DNA of 43,528 bases from Seison nebaliae (lineage: Eukaryota > Rotifera > Pararotatoria > Seisonacea > Seisonidae), in contig JALJEE010002645.1 in assembly GCA_023231475.1 (NCBI GenBank), forward strand, positions 1-43,528, read 5' to 3'. The notes beneath the pieces were generated by a model, which was given only the letters and a program-made list of their open reading frames with translations, did not search any database and had not been told where the DNA came from. Positions 23,201 to 36,309 of the stretch are shown here, one piece after another. The position numbers and the translations under genes were made by a program. Numbering within the stretch: position 1 is the first letter of the stretch; each line of letters begins with the position of its first letter.

Positions 23201-26200
23201 CGATATTGGAGTTGTTAATAAATGATTGTTGAGAGTTGAGGAAGTGGTAGTGGAAGTAATAATTGTTGAATGATATGTGGTGGATGTACAATTTCCATGA
23301 ACATTAGATTTTGTCGTGGTCAATGTGGTAGTAGTTGTAGCAGAAGATACGGACGATTGTGTCACTACTCCACTCGTCGAAGAGGCTGTGAAATGATTAT
23401 CGTTCGAATGAGCATTCGCCGCATTATTCTTCCTACTTTTCGCTTTAGCACATCGTTTCATTTTATGTTCTGTCGGTGCATCAGATTTATTATTGACTAC
23501 CGACTGATTTCCTGCCGATGAATTCGTAGTCGTCGTATTGGTAGTGGTAGAATTAGATGTTGATGCTGTGTCAGATTTCTTATTAGATCGACCTTTGGTA
23601 TTCGACATTCCATGTTTAGTTTTCGTTGTATTCACATTAGGAATGTTCGCAGCAACATTGGGAGTGGCGGCACCGGCCATATTCTGGTCGAAAGGCATTC
23701 TCTTCGCAATATTTCGATGCATCATCAGATTATTATTAAAGTTCTGTAATAACAATTGATATGCATATGGGTTGGTTTGCATCACCGTCTGTGGCATCGC
23801 ATATGGATAAAGATGGAGATATGGACGATAATATGGAGAATTGAATAACAATGGATTAATTCCCATCGGATTAGAGAAACCATTAGTAGGTGGTCGATTT
23901 AGACGGAAGTTCGGCATATTCCACATCATCGGATTAACATTTGGTGGGAATTGACCTTGTGGTATTCCTCCCAAGAAATTCTGATGACCAGTTGTTGGTG
24001 TTGTCGTATTCGAAGTTCCACTCGTTGAACTTGATGCTGATGTGGTGGATGTTGTCGATGTCGTCGTATTACCTGTTGTAGCAGTTGAGCTTGATGATGT
24101 TATTAATTTTGAACGATTATTATGATTCTGTTCATTATTTCCTCCACCTGCTCCATTTGCAATTCTTTGCGATAACGTTTGTTGTTGTTGTTGCTGCTGC
24201 TGCTGCTGCTGTTGTTGTTGTTGTAAGAAATTCTTTTGTTGCATATTCAATAAATTTTGCTGTTGTTGCTGTTGTTGTTGTTGTTGTTGTTGATGTTCAT
24301 TCATAATTTGATTATTAGATGAATTAATTGAAGAAGGAAATGTCGATGAAGATGATGATTTAGATGATGGAATATTCTGTTGATTCGACGAAGAGTGATC
24401 AACTAATTCAGACTTTATTGGAAATTTCTCATTTGAAATTTTCGAATCCGTAAAGGGATTGGTGAACGATGAATTATCATTGTTCTTAGGATTCTCATTC
24501 ATCAATTCAGATGACGATGATGCTGAAATGAATGGATCTGATGCCATACTCATTGGGAAGTTATTCTTCTTATCCATCGTCATCGTATTATTTAAGTTAA
24601 ACGTTTTCGTATCCAAATCTTTAAAGAGATCATTATTTGATGAAGATGATGACGTCATATTATTACTTGAATTTTCATCATTTGTCTGACAAACACCGGG
24701 AATTGAACTATTATTGAAAGTATTATTATTATTATTACTATTATTACTATTATTATGCATGGACATTGATGATAAGAATGATGAAGAATCATTCTTTGAA
24801 TTCGATGAAAACGGATCAAACTTTTCTTCTTTTATCGTCATATTATTCGTATGATATTCTCCATTCTTATTATTATTATTATTATTATTCATAAAGTTGG
24901 AAGATGTTGAATTGCTTCTGATAAAATTGGAAAAATTGTCATTTTTTTCATTATTCGTCGACGTTGACAGAGTTGACGACATGGACAATGTAGTGGGAGA
25001 AGCGAAAGATGATTTTGGTGATGTCGATCTCGTCTCACCATCGAACAAATGATCATTCGTACAGGAGTCGAAGAGCATTGATGACGATTTGGTAATGTTC
25101 GAAGAGGCGAAGGACGTCATTCCCGATCCCGACATCATCATTCCATTCGATGAGAAGAGAGCTGATGATGGAGAAGATGAAGCGAGAGAGATCATGAGAG
25201 ATGTCGAAGAAAACGGATCATCATTTTGATTTCCAATATTATCCAAGTTCCTATTCTCATTCAATAAATTATCATTATCAGATGTTGACGAAAAGAATGG
25301 ACTTGAACTGAATTTATTCGTATCTAGTCCATTCCCTAAACTATTATTGTTCGTGTTCACATTATTGTTGTTCATTGAAGATATGTCACTCATCTGGTTG
25401 GAGGTGAGAACGCTATTCATCGTCGACTCTCCGCTATTCGATGTTGACAAGGACGATGGTATAGGAGTTGATCTTCCCACTAACTGACTGTTACTCGTAT
25501 TTGAAAATACGTTCGACAAATTTGTATCAGTAAATGTCGTGGAATAAATTGTGGAAGTTGATGCAATTAATGTCGTGTTACTCATATTCATCGACATAGT
25601 CGTCGTCGTTGTGATGGTGGTGACAGTGGTTGTTGGGAGAGATGGTGAAGAAGAATTCAAATTGGATGATTGATCACATTCATCATTCTCTAACATTTTC
25701 TCCGAACAATTCATATCTCCACTCCCCATTAAATCATTCGAATTGTTACACATTGTAATCGGTCCAACGGGCGGTGACCGTGTATTCGTTGTAGAGAAAA
25801 TCAAAGAAATTGTTGTCGTTGTTGTCGTTGTTGGCATGGTAGTGGAGAGAAAGTTATTTTCTTCGATATTTCGATTGCCGATGGTGGAGGCAGTGACAGA
25901 AGAATCAGCTGATGAAGCGGAGGATGATTCCGTTGGTGACAACTTAGTGAAAGATTTTTTCGATGACCGACCAGGATATGGTGGTGGAAGTTTACTCAAT
26001 GATGATGTGGATGCCATGTCATTAATGAAAGTTGTATGTGTCTCAGGAAAATATCGATGTTGATTATCAGATGAGAGAAATGATTCGTTAGAAGACAATT
26101 CGTTTTCTTCTCTCTTTCTCGACAGATTGTCGTTAGGAAATGTTCCAAGAGTTCTTCCTTCGGAAATCGTCTCGCACTTTGTTGTTGCAATTCCTTCTGT

Positions 26201-26323
26201 TCCAACAGATAATACGTTCTTTGTTGATATTGGACTGATGATGCTGTTGTTGTTGTTCTTGTTGTTGTTGTTGGGAGATTTGGGTAAACTTTCGATACAT
26301 GAATTATAAACGTCCTCATCCAT
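18794..26323 (-). CDS. ZMIZ/Tonalli-type SP-RING (MIZ) protein with giant Asn/Gln-rich arms
   Basis: Six minus-strand exons: 26323-23004, 22954-22759, 22707-22599, 22536-22391, 22332-22265, 22214-18794. They total 7260 nt (2419 aa), all GT-AG and in phase. The central ~180 residues match ZMIZ: LKLIHSFSVSPEDEQQLQ, FPLYIKDECRRNNNLEIRF with Cys-rich tail, IAIVHKLPIRTMIDDLKSKR, then the SP-RING (RCPLTNRRINIPARG; C1253-x-H1255, C1258, W1274-R-C1276-P-I-C1279). ZMIZ/Tonalli are nuclear transcription coregulators with PIAS-like SUMO-ligase-type RINGs; Tonalli works with Brahma-class remodellers. The N-terminal arm (~1100 aa) is Ser/Thr/Asn-rich with two poly-Gln runs. The C-terminal arm (~1140 aa) has many poly-Gln and poly-Asn runs and ends in basic patches (EKRPRK, GRRKKR), likely nuclear localisation signals. 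The ATG at 26323 is immediately preceded by TAG that also looks like a 3' splice site, so upstream exons may exist. Confidence 0.9.
20143..20212. repeat. (TTA)n trinucleotide repeat encoding poly-Asn
   Basis: About 23 nearly perfect TTA units on the plus strand (AAT codons on the minus strand) inside the large ZMIZ C-terminal exon. Pure repeats of this length are usually polymorphic. Confidence 0.95.
21949..21995. repeat. Poly-Gln coding repeat (CAA/CAG)
   Basis: A run of TTG and CTG triplets (CAA/CAG on the coding strand) encodes about 15 Gln near the start of the C-terminal arm, just after the SP-RING-linked segment. Other Gln runs occur at about 21719-21741, 21325-21350, 20290-20308 and 19079-19135. 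Confidence 0.9.
24179..24293. repeat. Double poly-Gln coding repeat (CAA/CAG)
   Basis: Two runs, about 24179-24224 and 24258-24293, mix TTG and CTG triplets and encode about 15 and 12 Gln, separated by NLLNMQQKNFL-type sequence. They lie in the N-terminal arm of the ZMIZ protein. Confidence 0.9.
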
Positions 26324-26357
26324 CTAGTTGGGAAGAGTTGGTGGTTAAGTTGGTCGA
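26324..26357 (-). promoter_or_regulatory. Candidate 3' splice site abutting the ZMIZ ATG
   Basis: Reading the minus strand toward the ATG there is CTTAAC (branch-point-like), a pyrimidine-rich stretch (CCACCAACTCTTCCC) and then TAG directly before ATG at 26323. This suggests an upstream exon spliced here. The same TAG is an in-frame stop if unspliced. Confidence 0.45.
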
Positions 26358-27500
26358 TAGCTTCGTTGCCGATATTTATAAACTTTTTCATTTAATTCAA
26401 CAACTCAGCTCGAATTCATAAGTAACATGCGTTATCACCATAAATCCTAATTGATCAGTTCACGAAATTGAATAGAAGGCAAAATTCAGTTCGGAAAAGA
26501 ATCGTCAAGAAAATCTATAGTTGAAGGAAGAGAAGTAAATAAAAAAGTTTAAATGAAATTTGAAATCGATTACATCATGTACATATATCATACTATTATT
26601 ATCATTAGTCTATCAATACATCATCGATACAAATGAAATGAACAAAATGTATTCCATCTTTTCAGTATTATTCATCCCACACACTCTTCTTACTTATGAG
26701 ACAAAAAGTGAATTAGAGAATGTTGAAGAAAAGATTATTAATTTGGGTTGAACTTAATAAAATTTTGATTCTGATACTTATTCAATTGATATGACCATCG
26801 TTAGTCACTTCTTCTCGCATTCACCGTCACTTTCATTGTCAAGGAGAATAATTGAGATAGAGAAGAACTTATCACTACCCAGTTCATTCATATTCAATTA
26901 GAGATGAAGAATAAAAATAAGAATTTTCTATGACATCCTTTTTACAATAACGTTACGTTGTCACAGTAACATGCAGTAACATTTCATCAATGAAGGGAAC
27001 GATACTTTCTCCTTATTTTTTTTAGCTCGACATCGCGTCGACAACTGTTACAATAGCGAAGAAATGAAACATCATCTAAATGACATAATTCCTTTCGAAA
27101 AAAGAAAGAAAAAGAAATCAGATGAAAATATTAAAAGAAAAAGAGGTAAGGTATTATGGTCGCCTAATGCTGAAGACCATAGATGAGACAGATAGACAGA
27201 TACATATACACATATTCGAATACATTGAGAAGAGCCTCCTTGCTATATCGCCATACAGAGAATTAGGTTCCCTACAATTAAATAAGTAAAATTGCTATGT
27301 ATGAAGACCTCTTCCTATTACACTACTATCACTATTACTACTACTACTCTTCTATAAGTTATACATATCATACGTTCGGTTCGATTCAAATCAACTCCAT
27401 TCTTTCCCACATTATTTATCTTTTCATTCTTATTTGCTCATATGTATATAATTCTCTTTTTATTATTCTTCTCGTTTTATATCTATCCCAATCGTCCCCA

Positions 27501-27533
27501 ACACTCACACTCACACACACACACACACACACA
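27501..27533. repeat. (CA)n microsatellite
   Basis: About 11 CA units with an imperfect ACTCAC start, followed by ATGCATGT. Confidence 0.95.
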
Positions 27534-30122
27534 TGCATGTAGACTCATGAACATACGTACCTTAACATACATCCATCTAAACGTAGCTAGCTAGCAATGG
27601 CTATGTAGCCAAATAATAAGTTTCTTCTCTTTACTCAAAGAAAAGAATTTTTTTCTATTTTTTATTGCTGAAAGTGTATTATCATCCACATACTTCCACA
27701 TATACATACACGCTGACACACACACACATCACATATTAATACCCTCATCATCACCATCATCCCCACCACCACTACAATTATTAATGAATTGAGATGCAAG
27801 ATGAAAAAATGAAAAAAATTGAATTAAACAAAAAAGAACATAGCAGACCCTCAGACATGTATCGTTCACTTCGACTCGAAGAGAGAACAATTTGTTTTTC
27901 TCTCGTAATTTTCAACTAAAGATTTCTCTTCACATTCCACATTCATTTAACTAGGAACATCAAACTACATATACATTAACATACAAGCACATCCCCTAAT
28001 AATTGTAAGTGAATAGATATATGTAATTCTTCAACCTCCTACAGGGCAACTCTTAGGACTTATAAATAACTCTAGAGATGTATATCATTATTTACTGATA
28101 TTACTGGCAGATCGGTGGAGAGGGAAAAACTCGGAGAACACTGAACATCTATAACGATATCAAATAAGTAGATCGAGACGGTCTCTCTCAATGCACGGAT
28201 ACTTGTACCATTGTGACAGTGTCTGAATGGAGTTTCCTTTTGTTTAGGACTTTTCTTAATTGAAATTGATCGGGAAATTAAAGAAAGTTCTTAAACAATT
28301 CTCACCTGAACATAATCCTTCTAATCAATATTCACTTTATCACACAATAAAATATCACTCGACTTATTTGATGAAAGTTGACCAACATTTTATGTGCAAT
28401 TATTACTCAACATTCCTTGTTTGGTACAATTACCTAAATTAATTGGCAAAGAAATATGTTAATTAATTAAAATTCAAACTTTATTTGAATTATTTCTAAA
28501 CATAAATCATTTATAATATCTAAAACGATAAAAAAACTTGTAAAGTCAACTATCATTTGTAAATTATCAATTAAGTAAATTGAACAATATAATAATTATG
28601 ATCAAGAATTATCTATTTTAAAATAAGAGCAAGAACAACACCATCTATGACACCATCTTATCCTTGAATATATAAAATTTCCGTTTGTATCGAAACGTAA
28701 TTAAATATCTGTTCTTTAGAAAACTAGTAAGAATCATATTACTGTTTTTTTTTCAATTGTAACAACATGGTTTTTAACGTAACAACTATTAACAGTCCAC
28801 GAAAATTAATTGTTGTCCTTAAATTTATTTTTTTCGATAAATTATAATTTTGGAAGATCAATCTTCATACCTATCTTCGTAGATCATTATAAAACATAAC
28901 AGAGTTATACATTTAGTTGATAACATTTTATCAAATTAAATTCCGACAATAACATTGCATTCGAACACCCACATGACTCATCTATTGATTAACAATTCAT
29001 AACAAAGCAGAAAATTTCTGGTAGATGAAATAATCTTGACACAGCAGAGAGAAAGACATCATGATTATAAAAAAGTTTTTGTTAAAAAAAAATTGAAATG
29101 TTGTCAATTTTTTTTCAATAACATTTTCGACTATTCAAAATTACGACATTATCTTGCCATCATCATACTTCAATACCAGACCATTCTTTTCCGTTTTATT
29201 ATAAGTAACTTAATTTTTAAGATTTTTTTCATGGAAACTTATTTCTAATAATTTTGCATTGGAGTTTAAAACATCCTAAAAAATTCTTGTCTTCGTTGCA
29301 CATCAATTTCTCTTTCTAGGAGGTAAAGAAATTTATTAAGTATTAGTTAATGAAGAGAAGAAAATATAAACAAAGTCGTGTGAAGTCTAAGGTTTAGTTT
29401 ATTATCATCAGAAAAGGTGAAGAAACATATCTAAAATCTTAAAATTTGGGAGGTATTTTAAATTTTGGCTGAAAGAATAAAATATTTCACTTATCTTCTA
29501 TTGGTAATATGTGAAAGAACTTCGTGCTGTTTTTCTTAAGAACAGTTTCTTACGCGCTATGCACATAATGATTAACACATTTCTTTTGCGTTCCATTAAA
29601 AGAAAGTAGAACAAATATTGAACAGTATCCAAAAAAATATTCTTGGATAATTTAGAATACATTTCAGACGATTAAGAATTACCTAAGTTTCAATTGGGAA
29701 TTTAACGAGGAATTTCTATTTCAGAAAGAAACGAAAAAATAGAAATTCGACGATTGATGGAATATATTTCGAAATTTATAAGTGAAAATTAGAAAGAATG
29801 TAGAAGAACAAATCATTACTCATATGATTATGATTGTCAAAGTAAGCAGTCTAAAAAAATAAAGACTAAAATCGAAAATTAGTTGAAGAGAATAATTAAA
29901 TATTTTTCCTTACTTGGACGGACAGTGATAAAATACATTGAATTTACAGTATTTTTATATTTACACATATTCACACGGAGGTTTTCCACACTCAGTTCAC
30001 ATAGGATATCAGGGCATATAAGAAATTTTACTTATTCCCTTCGATATTAATGTATCGTCGAAAGAGATACAAGTGCAACACCCATATACATACATCCATA
30101 TTACATATTTTCACATACACAC

Positions 30123-30211
30123 ATATATATATATATATATATACACAAGAACACTCACACACACACACACACACACACGCACACACGCACACATACACGC
30201 ACGCACACACA
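30123..30211. repeat. Compound (TA)n-(CA)n-(CG/CA) microsatellite
   Basis: A TA run (about 30123-30143), a CA run (about 30155-30177) and a mixed CACGCACA tail to about 30211. All are alternating purine-pyrimidine, so this stretch could adopt Z-DNA or cruciform structure under supercoiling. Confidence 0.92.
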
Positions 30212-33200
30212 TCAATCTGAAGGTACGGAGATAACTATAGTTCGTTTCTTGTTTATATGTCGATGACGATTATTTTGAGTCGGTACATCAGACAGAAAGA
30301 TACCGTAATAGCAACAATACTATTTGTGGGTCGTAGAGAGTTATAGGTAACAATGAAGAGAAGATGGTGGCGTGTGCAAGAGTTTCTTTTTTCTTTTTTG
30401 AAAATAAATAGAGAGAGATGATAAAGATGGGTCGATTTTTCCAATTCGTTTCACTTTCTTCAATCTGCTATGAATATTTTACGTTTAATTATTCCTCTTC
30501 CTATTAATTTGTATGTTCCTTACTGATCCTCTTATTTTAATGGTAGAGATTTATATGATGAATTTGAGTCAATTCCAAAATTTGAACGTCCAATGTACAC
30601 TGAAAGAATAATTGTTTTCGATATGCTACAATGTGATGGGTTTCTATTAGAATTCTCGTGTACGATAATGACTGATAGGAGACATTAAAAAAGAAACAAA
30701 CAAAACAGGGAAATTGAATTGTTCAAAAAAAAATGTCGTCCAATTTAAGTAAGACTGTGTTAAATTTACTTAATATAACAATTAATTTTTATGCAAAATA
30801 AATACTTTTTCTTACATAACATTGCATTTTCCTTCTTGTTTGGTAGTAAGTAATGAGGCAAATTCATAAAATAGAGTTAAATAATTTGTCTAATAATTTG
30901 TTATTTGAAAAGAAATTGTAGAAGATATTACTTCGTCGAAGAGAATAATGTGAAGGATGGCGTAACATTTAATAAACTTAATTTTATTATGATAACCCCT
31001 TATTGCCATCTTTTAAACTATTCGACGTACAAGAAGCACATAATAAACAATGGAATATTAATAAAAGATAATAAAATAAAATTTAAAACTTGAAAAAAAT
31101 TGTTATAAAATGAATTGCAATAATATCCGACTGTACCTGATTCTTTAATGTGTGAAATTAACCGGTGAAATCATTAAATTTTATCCAATCTTCTCTGTTT
31201 GTTATAATGTTACTTAGGAACTTCTTCATTAGCATCTTCTCTTCAAATGCATTATTCTACACAGGATAATAGACGGAGAGTGTTTGATATTTAGTCAATA
31301 AAAATTGTTTTCGGTAAAATGAAAACATTCTCTAATTAATTGACTAATAAATTAATTATCATTAGATCAATAAAGTTCATTAAGAAAAATTTTAGGTAGA
31401 TTTGAAAACAACAAACATCATATTGTTAATGATTTGGAAAGTATTATCAAAAAAAATCGATTTCCATTTCGTTTTGGATTAAAAAACTTTTAAGACTTTC
31501 GTTCGAAATGACGAATAAAATAAGAGAACAAACAAGTAATAAGAGCGTCGTAGCAACAGCACGAATTGTTATTATTTAGAAAGTTGTTGATGTTAAAGTT
31601 TAGTCTATTATATCCGTTACCAAACTGTCCTGTTTGTTATTCATACGCTCTTCCATTCTTTGTCTGAACTAACCAGACTGGAAACGTTAAAATGCATTTT
31701 TTGAAGGAAAAAAACTCAACAAATAAAATTTCTGTGGTTCCAATTAATGAAAATATCTGTTCAAAAGACCTTAATATTACATAATCGAATGGAATATGAC
31801 TAACTGTAACGCCCAAACTATGTTTATGGCATTTACGATAATTATCGAATATTTGCGGTACAATTAATGAGATGTCAATGAAAAGTGCACAAGAGATAGA
31901 AGGAAAAGGTGTTGAGAAAGAATTTGCTTTCGTAAAACTTAAAATAAGTTGAAAGATAATTATTTTTTAGATTTGTGGTATGAGAAAGGAGAATCTAACG
32001 ATTATAATTTCTAAACCAGAATTTCTAAAGTAATTTGATAAGAAAGGAAGCAAGTAAATAATAAGTAGAAATATGGACATATATGTACAGTGATGTAAAC
32101 TTAAATAATCGAACAACACGAATAAATAATAGTCACTATGGAATGATGATGATGAATAAGTGAAGCAGATAAATTCTCTATTCTCTTCTTTGAGTTGACG
32201 TACAAGTATCTTCTCTTTACCGCTTTTGTTTCCTTTCAGCAATTCGTCGTCATCGTCATCATGACCATCATCTCACGTAGATTATGTTATTATTCCGTTT
32301 ATTTATATGATATTGCAATGAATGAAATGATTCATCTCTTCACTTCATTTCAGTTCATTCATTTTTTTATTTTTGCTCTCTTCGTCCTCGTTAATCAATT
32401 CCACAATTACTCTCCTGGAATGTATATTTCCCCGTCACGCAGTTACTGGAGCTACCGCAAGCTTCGATTTTTCCTTAAAAATTTCTTAACAGAAATACAG
32501 AAGACGTGTGACGTAATGAACATAGATAACTCACACACGTATGTCCAAACTGGAGAACACATAGACTCCACGACTTATGCGAATGTATAACTGATGAAGA
32601 AACTCAAAAGAAGGAGAGATCTCTATAGGCCATAATTAAAAGTAAATATCTGTATAGAATAATAAGTAACATTTGAAGGAAAGAACTTACAGTTAGTCAG
32701 ACAGTCAGTATATTGTGCAATCGACCGACTTGTACAGCTAATAAATTCATCCACAGGAAACATACACTAAACATATACCAATTGTACTATTTTGATATCT
32801 ATGAACCTTTCTTCCCAACTCCCAACCAACACAACAGCTCATAGAGTTACATAAACGATATGTTAATTTTTCTCCACTTGTACAAACATCGTCTCACCTC
32901 AATTCATCAACAATGAAAGCGTTACACTGATAAAATTAACATTGTCACATAAGTATAATATTCTTGTTCAAACGAAATTGTACTTCTTATTCATTAATAT
33001 CGATATTTTACTTATTCGAAGTGAAAAATGAAGAAAACTCCACTAGTATTTACTTACAAGAAAACTTGTTAGTCATTGTTCATATATGGTATAGAGCTGA
33101 GATGCATTATTATTATGAAAGTGGTTTCTTATAGAATGAGACTGATAGAACTGTATTTAACTTAAATGGAACAATTTGGAAAGTAGTATGTTGAATTCCT

Positions 33201-34944
33201 GGAAATGATATAATAAATAGTATTTGTTCAAAATGGCAATGTGACAATTTCCCGTGAGTGGTTCCATTTTATTGCCAAACTTACATAACTACGATAGATG
33301 GGAAAGTTATAGTTTCTTTGGGTGGAAGATAATTTCTGTTTTCGACTTGCACAAGTACCATTGGATGTCTTTGGACAGTCACTATAGATGAACTAACACC
33401 TTCGATATTTGTTTTACTTTCCTCTTTTTTTATGAGGAGGGTTAATAGAGATATTTTTGTAATATTTCTATTTATTTGAGTGATCGATGTGTGGAATCGT
33501 CTAATATTAAATGAAGTTCCATGACTTTGGGTGATATGGACAACTAAAATAAATAATAGTAAATACGTATGTGATTATGCAACTAATTTCATTGGAAACA
33601 AACTTTATGATGAACTACATATGAAATAGACGTGAATAGATAGATATATTCCTCCACATATGTGTACATTCGTTAATATAATCATTTCCCACAAAACTCT
33701 TGTGCATTATATAGATATAAGCTATATGGGAAGACTCTAATCTTCCCTCTTTTCATGAATTTGTTCAATATTTTTAATTGTTGTTTTCATCAATGTTCAT
33801 GCGTGCCTTACCGTTTATTTCTTATTAACATTTTCCCCTTCTCTCTTTCATTTAAATGGTGTTCGATCTTCTCAAATGAAAAACAAAAATGGAATAGAAC
33901 GATTTTCTAGTTCATTCAAATGACAAACAATTATGGTTGTTTCTACGAAAATATTTTTACTATGATCAAACATGCTAAATCATGTGTTTACTCGTTCATT
34001 ATCAAACTACATATTAATATATATATATTCTACTCGAAAAATAAATCTGCGGCATTATGTATACACGTGTAAGTTTGACTTATTAATTAACAATATTTAA
34101 TACTTATATATATAAATTCGATCATCTAGTTTCAATTCAAATTCTTACGATTAATAATCATTTAAAGTCATAAGGATTCCTGATTGTTACTCAATTTTTC
34201 CAGTTATGCAAAAATCTAAATTTTGAATTTTATCGATAATTAAACAGCACTTCATCAAACATTAATGCGACTAACCAGAGATCCGAATGCAAAAACTTAT
34301 CGATGATAAGTTATGATGCTTGTAATTGTAATCGGTGTCCTTCCAATTTTATCGTTCAACCTCATAATAAGATGAGTTGGGACACAGAATTTAAATTTCA
34401 ACGGTGACAAGTTTGTTAATCGCAATAAGGGGTTGGTTTGAACTCGAGATAGATAATGATTATTTTGAGTTAGAATGATAAGATAGTTTAAAGATCTTGT
34501 TTCAAAATACAATTAACCAATACGCCACAGAAATGAGACAAATTCAAGGTTGATATAAAGTACTTAATAAGTGCTATTTATTGACTGAATGGAATTCAAA
34601 AATTTACTCCCATTAACTTCATTTAAATCAAATTTTTATTGAACCACTTATTACAAGTGTTTGAACATCTTTCTTGCTTTTTGTTCTCTAACATTTTAAA
34701 GTCCAAATTTTTTAAAACTTTCATACGTTAAACATGTATAAATATTTATAGTAGCAATGGGGATTACTAATACTAACAATTAGATTGTGAGATTCCAGTG
34801 ATTTCACACAACATTATCGAAAAGTGTTAAATAAACCTAAGCCTATTACAACAGAAGGTTAATCCCATTTCATATTCATTCAACTATCATTTATCCATTA
34901 TAGACGGTTTTAATGATACAACAAGTGAGTTAGAAAATACACCA

Positions 34945-36309
34945 ATGGAAACTGAAAATAATTTTCAACCGTTGGAAGTCTGTACAAACTCAGTTACCGA
35001 GAGTCATTCCGAACTAAATCGACCTGCAATGAATTTGACATTAAGAAATTTAGTTGTCGACGGTATGTCCATCTTCGAAGCAATGAGTTTATACCAAGAT
35101 AACACAAAATTGATAACAGTTAATAACCTAATAAAAATACAATAATTAAAGAAATTTTTCGTAGTTTCTGAAAGATTTCGGTATGCTGAAAGAGGACTTC
35201 TGCGAAGAACATAATATCCAAATGAAATTTCAAGTTCATTCTGGAAATCGGTTGATTTATAGATGTCCCAACGATAGGAAGACTCGTAGTTTGTTTACAG
35301 GTTAAGTCGTATAATAATAAAATGGATAATAAGATTTCTCGTATTTTTTAGGAAGTATATTCGAAAGGTTTAGAAATCTTTGGGGGACAATTTCTTATAC
35401 ATGTATTCTTGGTGTTGGAACATCAACCAATATTGTCTAAAGTTAAATTTCCAAAAAGAATATTGCGCCGATTGGAACAACTATTTCCTAGAACTATGCA
35501 CTGAATATGTGTTAAGAAAGTCAGACAAACAAATAGGTTTTTTGACAGTATTTTGATCATTATATTTCAGGCGGACTCGGATCTGTGGTAGAAATTGATG
35601 AAACTTTAGCAGTTAGAGCAAAACGATCAAAAAATGGAAAATATCGCCACCCAAAACAACATTGGTTATTCGGTGGAATAGATCGGGAAACAAAGGAAAT
35701 TTTTGTAGAATTTGTTCCGAATAGAACTACGGAAACATTGAGAGAAGTAATGTATCGGAAGATTAGAAAGGTTAACAAAATTTTCTTAAAAATGTTAGGA
35801 ATATTAACAATTTTCTTTTTAGGGAACTATTATAAATTCTGATCAATTTTCATCTTATCACTGGCTTCGTAATTCTACCGATTTTTCTTATAAAGTTTAT
35901 TTTTTTTTACTTAATGTTGCCTTACATTGTTAGGTAATAAATTATTCACAGAGGTTTGTTGATAAAGAAGATAAATCAAACCACACGCAGAATACAGAGA
36001 ATCTTTGGAGATGGCTAAAGAGAGATATGAGGAAAACTGGTTTATTTGAATATATAATATTTCAGAATTAACTTTCCTTATATAATGTAGGAGGCATCAG
36101 CATTAAAAAAAATTTTCAAGGCTCTGTAAAGCAATTGCGCGACGGGAAGTAAAGATACAAAAAATGGATTTTTTTCTAAGTTCATAGCAATTATGAAAAC
36201 TTGTTATCCTCCTTCATTTCAATTAACAGAAGAAGAAAATGAAATTTCGGAACATGAAATTTCCGAAAATGAAATAAATTACAATATTTCAGACCATGAA
36301 TATGTATAA
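34945..36309 (+). mobile_element. Merlin-family (IS1595/ISXO2-type) transposase, decayed copy
   Basis: Intron-containing transposase remnant. Reading: 34945-35118, 35165-35300, 35352-35536 (with a frameshift near 35440), 35571-35770, 35823-35894, 35934-36040, then a broken C-terminal tail to 36309 ending NISDHEYV. The N-part has a YRCPNDRKTRSLFTGSIFE segment like the cysteine-containing N-terminal region of Merlin and IS1595/IS1016 transposases. The catalytic part shows the DDE signature pieces VEIDE (first Asp), HWLFGGIDRETKE, GTIINSDQFSSY (second Asp) and NHTQNTENLWRWLKRDMRK, where Glu of TENLW is the expected third acidic residue. All catalytic residues survive, but the frameshift after VGTSTNIV and a second break near 36165-36185 make it inactive as it stands. 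I did not find convincing terminal inverted repeats, so the element's ends are unknown. Confidence 0.8.

Larger units (their letters stand above)
26324..34944. other. Large gene-free region upstream of ZMIZ (8.6 kb)
   Basis: No open frame here looks like a protein; the longest (32195-32590, 131 codons) has no recognisable features. The region has CA and TA microsatellites, scattered simple sequence and a small patch of CpG-containing sequence at about 26946-27041. Candidate contents are the ZMIZ promoter, 5' UTR exons and a large first intron; distal enhancers are possible. No tRNA, rRNA, CRISPR-like array or transposon was recognised in it. Confidence 0.5.

Noticed and set aside
32195-32590. 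131-codon plus-strand open frame in the gene-free region
   Set aside because: Composition is Phe/Ile/Tyr-rich as expected from T-rich DNA. No domain, splice context or recognisable motif supports a gene.
26324-34944. A CRISPR array, bacterial operon or phage-type system in the window
   Set aside because: The window is clearly eukaryotic. Repeats here are microsatellites, with no regularly spaced direct repeats and spacers.
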